Assembly: GCA_018814635.1 (NCBI GenBank)
Contig: JAHIYV010000122.1
Span: 1 to 5,470, forward strand
Length of the DNA stretch: 5,470 bases
Direction: 5' to 3'
Source of the DNA: Patescibacteria group bacterium
Lineage (GTDB): Bacteria; Patescibacteriota; Minisyncoccia; Phycocordibacterales; JAGLOS01
Below, piece after piece: positions 4,689-5,470 of the stretch (the first letter of the stretch is position 1; the number at the start of each line of letters is the position of its first letter). The position numbers were made by a program, and so were the translations under genes. The notes below the pieces were generated by a model. It ran no database searches, was not told the DNA's origin, and saw only the letters and a list, made by a program, of their open reading frames with translations.

Positions 4689-5288
4689 TTACCTCCATGT
4701 TGAACAGACCACGGCTGTAATAATTAAGAGGGCGAAAAGCAAAGAAAAAATGTTAAAGTATTTATAAAGAAGCACGCTGATTTTTTTACCAAAACGGCGC
4801 AATAAATATCCTATTGCAAAAAATCTCATCCCTCGTCCTAATAACGATGCTGTTAAAAAGATTCCGAAATTGATATGAAACAATCCAGCCACAATAGTAA
4901 ACACTTTGAATGGGATAGGAGTAAAAGCCGCGAAGAAAATAGTCCAAAAAGCATTATCGGAAAAAAGTATGCCTACTTGCGCGACAGCAACTTCTAAATT
5001 ATAAAACGCAATTAATGGCTTTCCAACAAAAACAAAGAAAAAATATCCTATTACATATCCAAATATACCACCCGCCACAGACGACAGCGTGGTAACTAAA
5101 CAATACCAAATCCATTGCGCGCTATTAGTAAGCAAAATTGCAATCAGAAGAATATCGGGTGGTATTGGAAAAAAAGATGCCTCAGCAAAAGAGAAAACAA
5201 TGAGCCAGAATTGGGCATGCGCGCCTTCAGCATGACGCACTGTCCAATCTCGTATCTGATCGCGTTTTTTTGTAAGCCAAAATTTCAT
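4689..5288 (-). CDS. DedA/YqaA-like VTT-domain (SNARE-associated) integral membrane protein
   Basis: This 199-residue protein has several hydrophobic segments (about 27-55, 62-95, 110-150, 155-198) after a short basic N-terminus. Family signatures are SFAEASFFPIPPD (33-45), with an acidic residue and the FPIPPD reentrant-loop motif, and VAGGIFGYVIGYF (71-83). Also present are FTPIPFKVFTIVAGLFHI (122-139) and the glycine/arginine motif LGRGMRF (150-156). These match the VTT superfamily, and the length and second motif resemble the YqaA (COG1238) branch more than DedA proper. Members are linked to lipid scrambling and envelope homeostasis; the substrate here is unknown. Stop TAA is followed by a strong hairpin terminator. 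No Shine-Dalgarno sequence is visible before the ATG, but -10-like boxes lie within 6-12 bp. It is separated from pilM by 242 bp of repeats and the terminator, so it is not part of the pil operon. Confidence 0.88.
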   Translation of the reverse strand: MKFWLTKKRDQIRDWTVRHAEGAHAQFWLIVFSFAEASFFPIPPDILLIAILLTNSAQWIWYCLVTTLSSVAGGIFGYVIGYFFFVFVGKPLIAFYNLEVAVAQVGILFSDNAFWTIFFAAFTPIPFKVFTIVAGLFHINFGIFLTASLLGRGMRFFAIGYLLRRFGKKISVLLYKYFNIFSLLFALLIITAVVCSTWR

Positions 5289-5294
5289 TTTATT

Positions 5295-5305
5295 ATTTTA
5301 TCATA
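5295..5305 (-). promoter_or_regulatory. Possible -10 boxes for the VTT gene, close to the ATG
   Basis: The minus strand reads TATGATAAAAT. TATGAT (5305-5300) would give a leader of about 5 nt; TAAAAT (5300-5295) would place the start on the ATG itself. No convincing -35 box was found. The region is extremely A+T-rich, so this is weak evidence, supported mainly by the missing Shine-Dalgarno sequence and the same pattern at pilM. Confidence 0.3.
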
Positions 5306-5338
5306 ATTATCAAATAATTATTAAATTTTTCTTAAATC

Positions 5339-5366
5339 TTGATATTTTTTTCAAAATAAGTAGTAT
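5339..5366 (+). promoter_or_regulatory. Possible rightward promoter, divergent from the VTT gene
   Basis: TTGATA (5339-5344) and TAGTAT (5361-5366) are separated by 16 bp and would start transcription about 25 bp before the Shine-Dalgarno sequence at 5391. TATCTA (5364-5369) and TAAAAT (5368-5373) are alternative -10 boxes with poorer spacing. It fits the divergent layout, but the A+T-rich background makes chance matches likely. Confidence 0.35.
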
Positions 5367-5390
5367 CTAAAATAGGAACAAAAATTAAAA

Positions 5391-5470
5391 AGGAGGTAAA
5401 ATGGCATAAGGTAAAAAATTTCTCTGTGCGTATAATGCGCAGAAAACGCGCGCCAGAGGAAAAGCGCGCA
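5391..5470 (+). pseudogene. Gene start with perfect Shine-Dalgarno but immediate stop (ATG GCA TAA), running off the right edge
   Basis: AGGAGGT (5391-5397) is a full anti-Shine-Dalgarno match, 3 bp before ATG at 5401. The frame reads Met-Ala-stop. Past the TAA the same frame stays open to the edge as GKKFLCAYNAQKTRARGKAR. The +1 frame (HKVKNFSVRIM, then RRKRAPEEKRA, with ATG at 5435) is also open. Both products are basic, and the DNA becomes much richer in G+C than the upstream region. A single-base change of codon 3 (for example AAA to TAA) or a one-base indel would explain a broken gene. A two-codon leader ORF, or an RNA gene starting here, are alternatives. Small hairpins exist at 5424-5442 (6 bp with a wobble) and 5448-5469 (GCGCGC/GCGCGC). 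I do not recognise the protein. Confidence 0.35.

Noticed and set aside
5115..5306. Plus-strand frame across the start of the VTT gene
   Set aside because: It is antisense to conserved VTT motifs and has no ribosome binding site.

Overview
The window looks like part of an A+T-rich bacterial chromosome, probably from the Candidate Phyla Radiation (Patescibacteria, Parcubacteria-like). This is inferred from a compact pilM-pilN-pilO cluster with no pilP or pilQ, short leaderless-looking gene starts, intergenic palindromes, and a large serine recombinase beside a tRNA. TGA serves as a stop (end of the gene at 1866-2285), so the Gracilibacteria-type UGA-glycine code is not used. The lineage could not be checked by a search.

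Left part (1-1756). A complete serine recombinase gene (227-1696, +) is bracketed by a perfect 92-bp inverted repeat, 92-183 and 1587-1678. The right arm is coding sequence for the last ~30 residues of the recombinase. The left arm lies 43 bp upstream of its start codon. The end of the recombinase gene overlaps the 3' end of a tRNA-Arg(TCT) gene on the opposite strand. The last six bases of that tRNA, GCACCA, recur in inverted orientation just outside the left arm. The arrangement looks like a self-inverting or minimal mobile unit docked at a tRNA end. An assembly palindrome is a real alternative.

Middle part (1866-4446, all -). Read in the direction of transcription this is pilM, pilN, pilO and a small bitopic membrane protein of unknown family. 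Spacings of 9 bp, -20 bp (overlap) and 12 bp indicate one operon. PilM (actin-like, cytoplasmic), PilN and PilO (bitopic) form the inner alignment platform of a type IV pilus. The fourth protein shares the PilN/PilO topology and may be a lineage-specific partner. A TATAAT box ends 7 bp before the pilM ATG, so the operon mRNA may be leaderless.

Intergenic 4447-4688. This holds a triplicated 12-15-bp repeat ending in a palindrome, and a second, stronger palindrome that is a good intrinsic terminator for the next gene. The two palindromes share a core with a TTCRA loop (- strand) but have different outer stems.

Right part (4689-5470). A DedA/YqaA-like VTT-domain membrane protein (-) is followed by an A+T-rich divergent promoter region. 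There, a perfect Shine-Dalgarno sequence precedes ATG GCA TAA: a start codon with an immediate in-frame stop. Beyond it two frames stay open to the window edge in a basic, G+C-richer sequence. This is a broken gene, a minimal leader ORF, or a sequence error.
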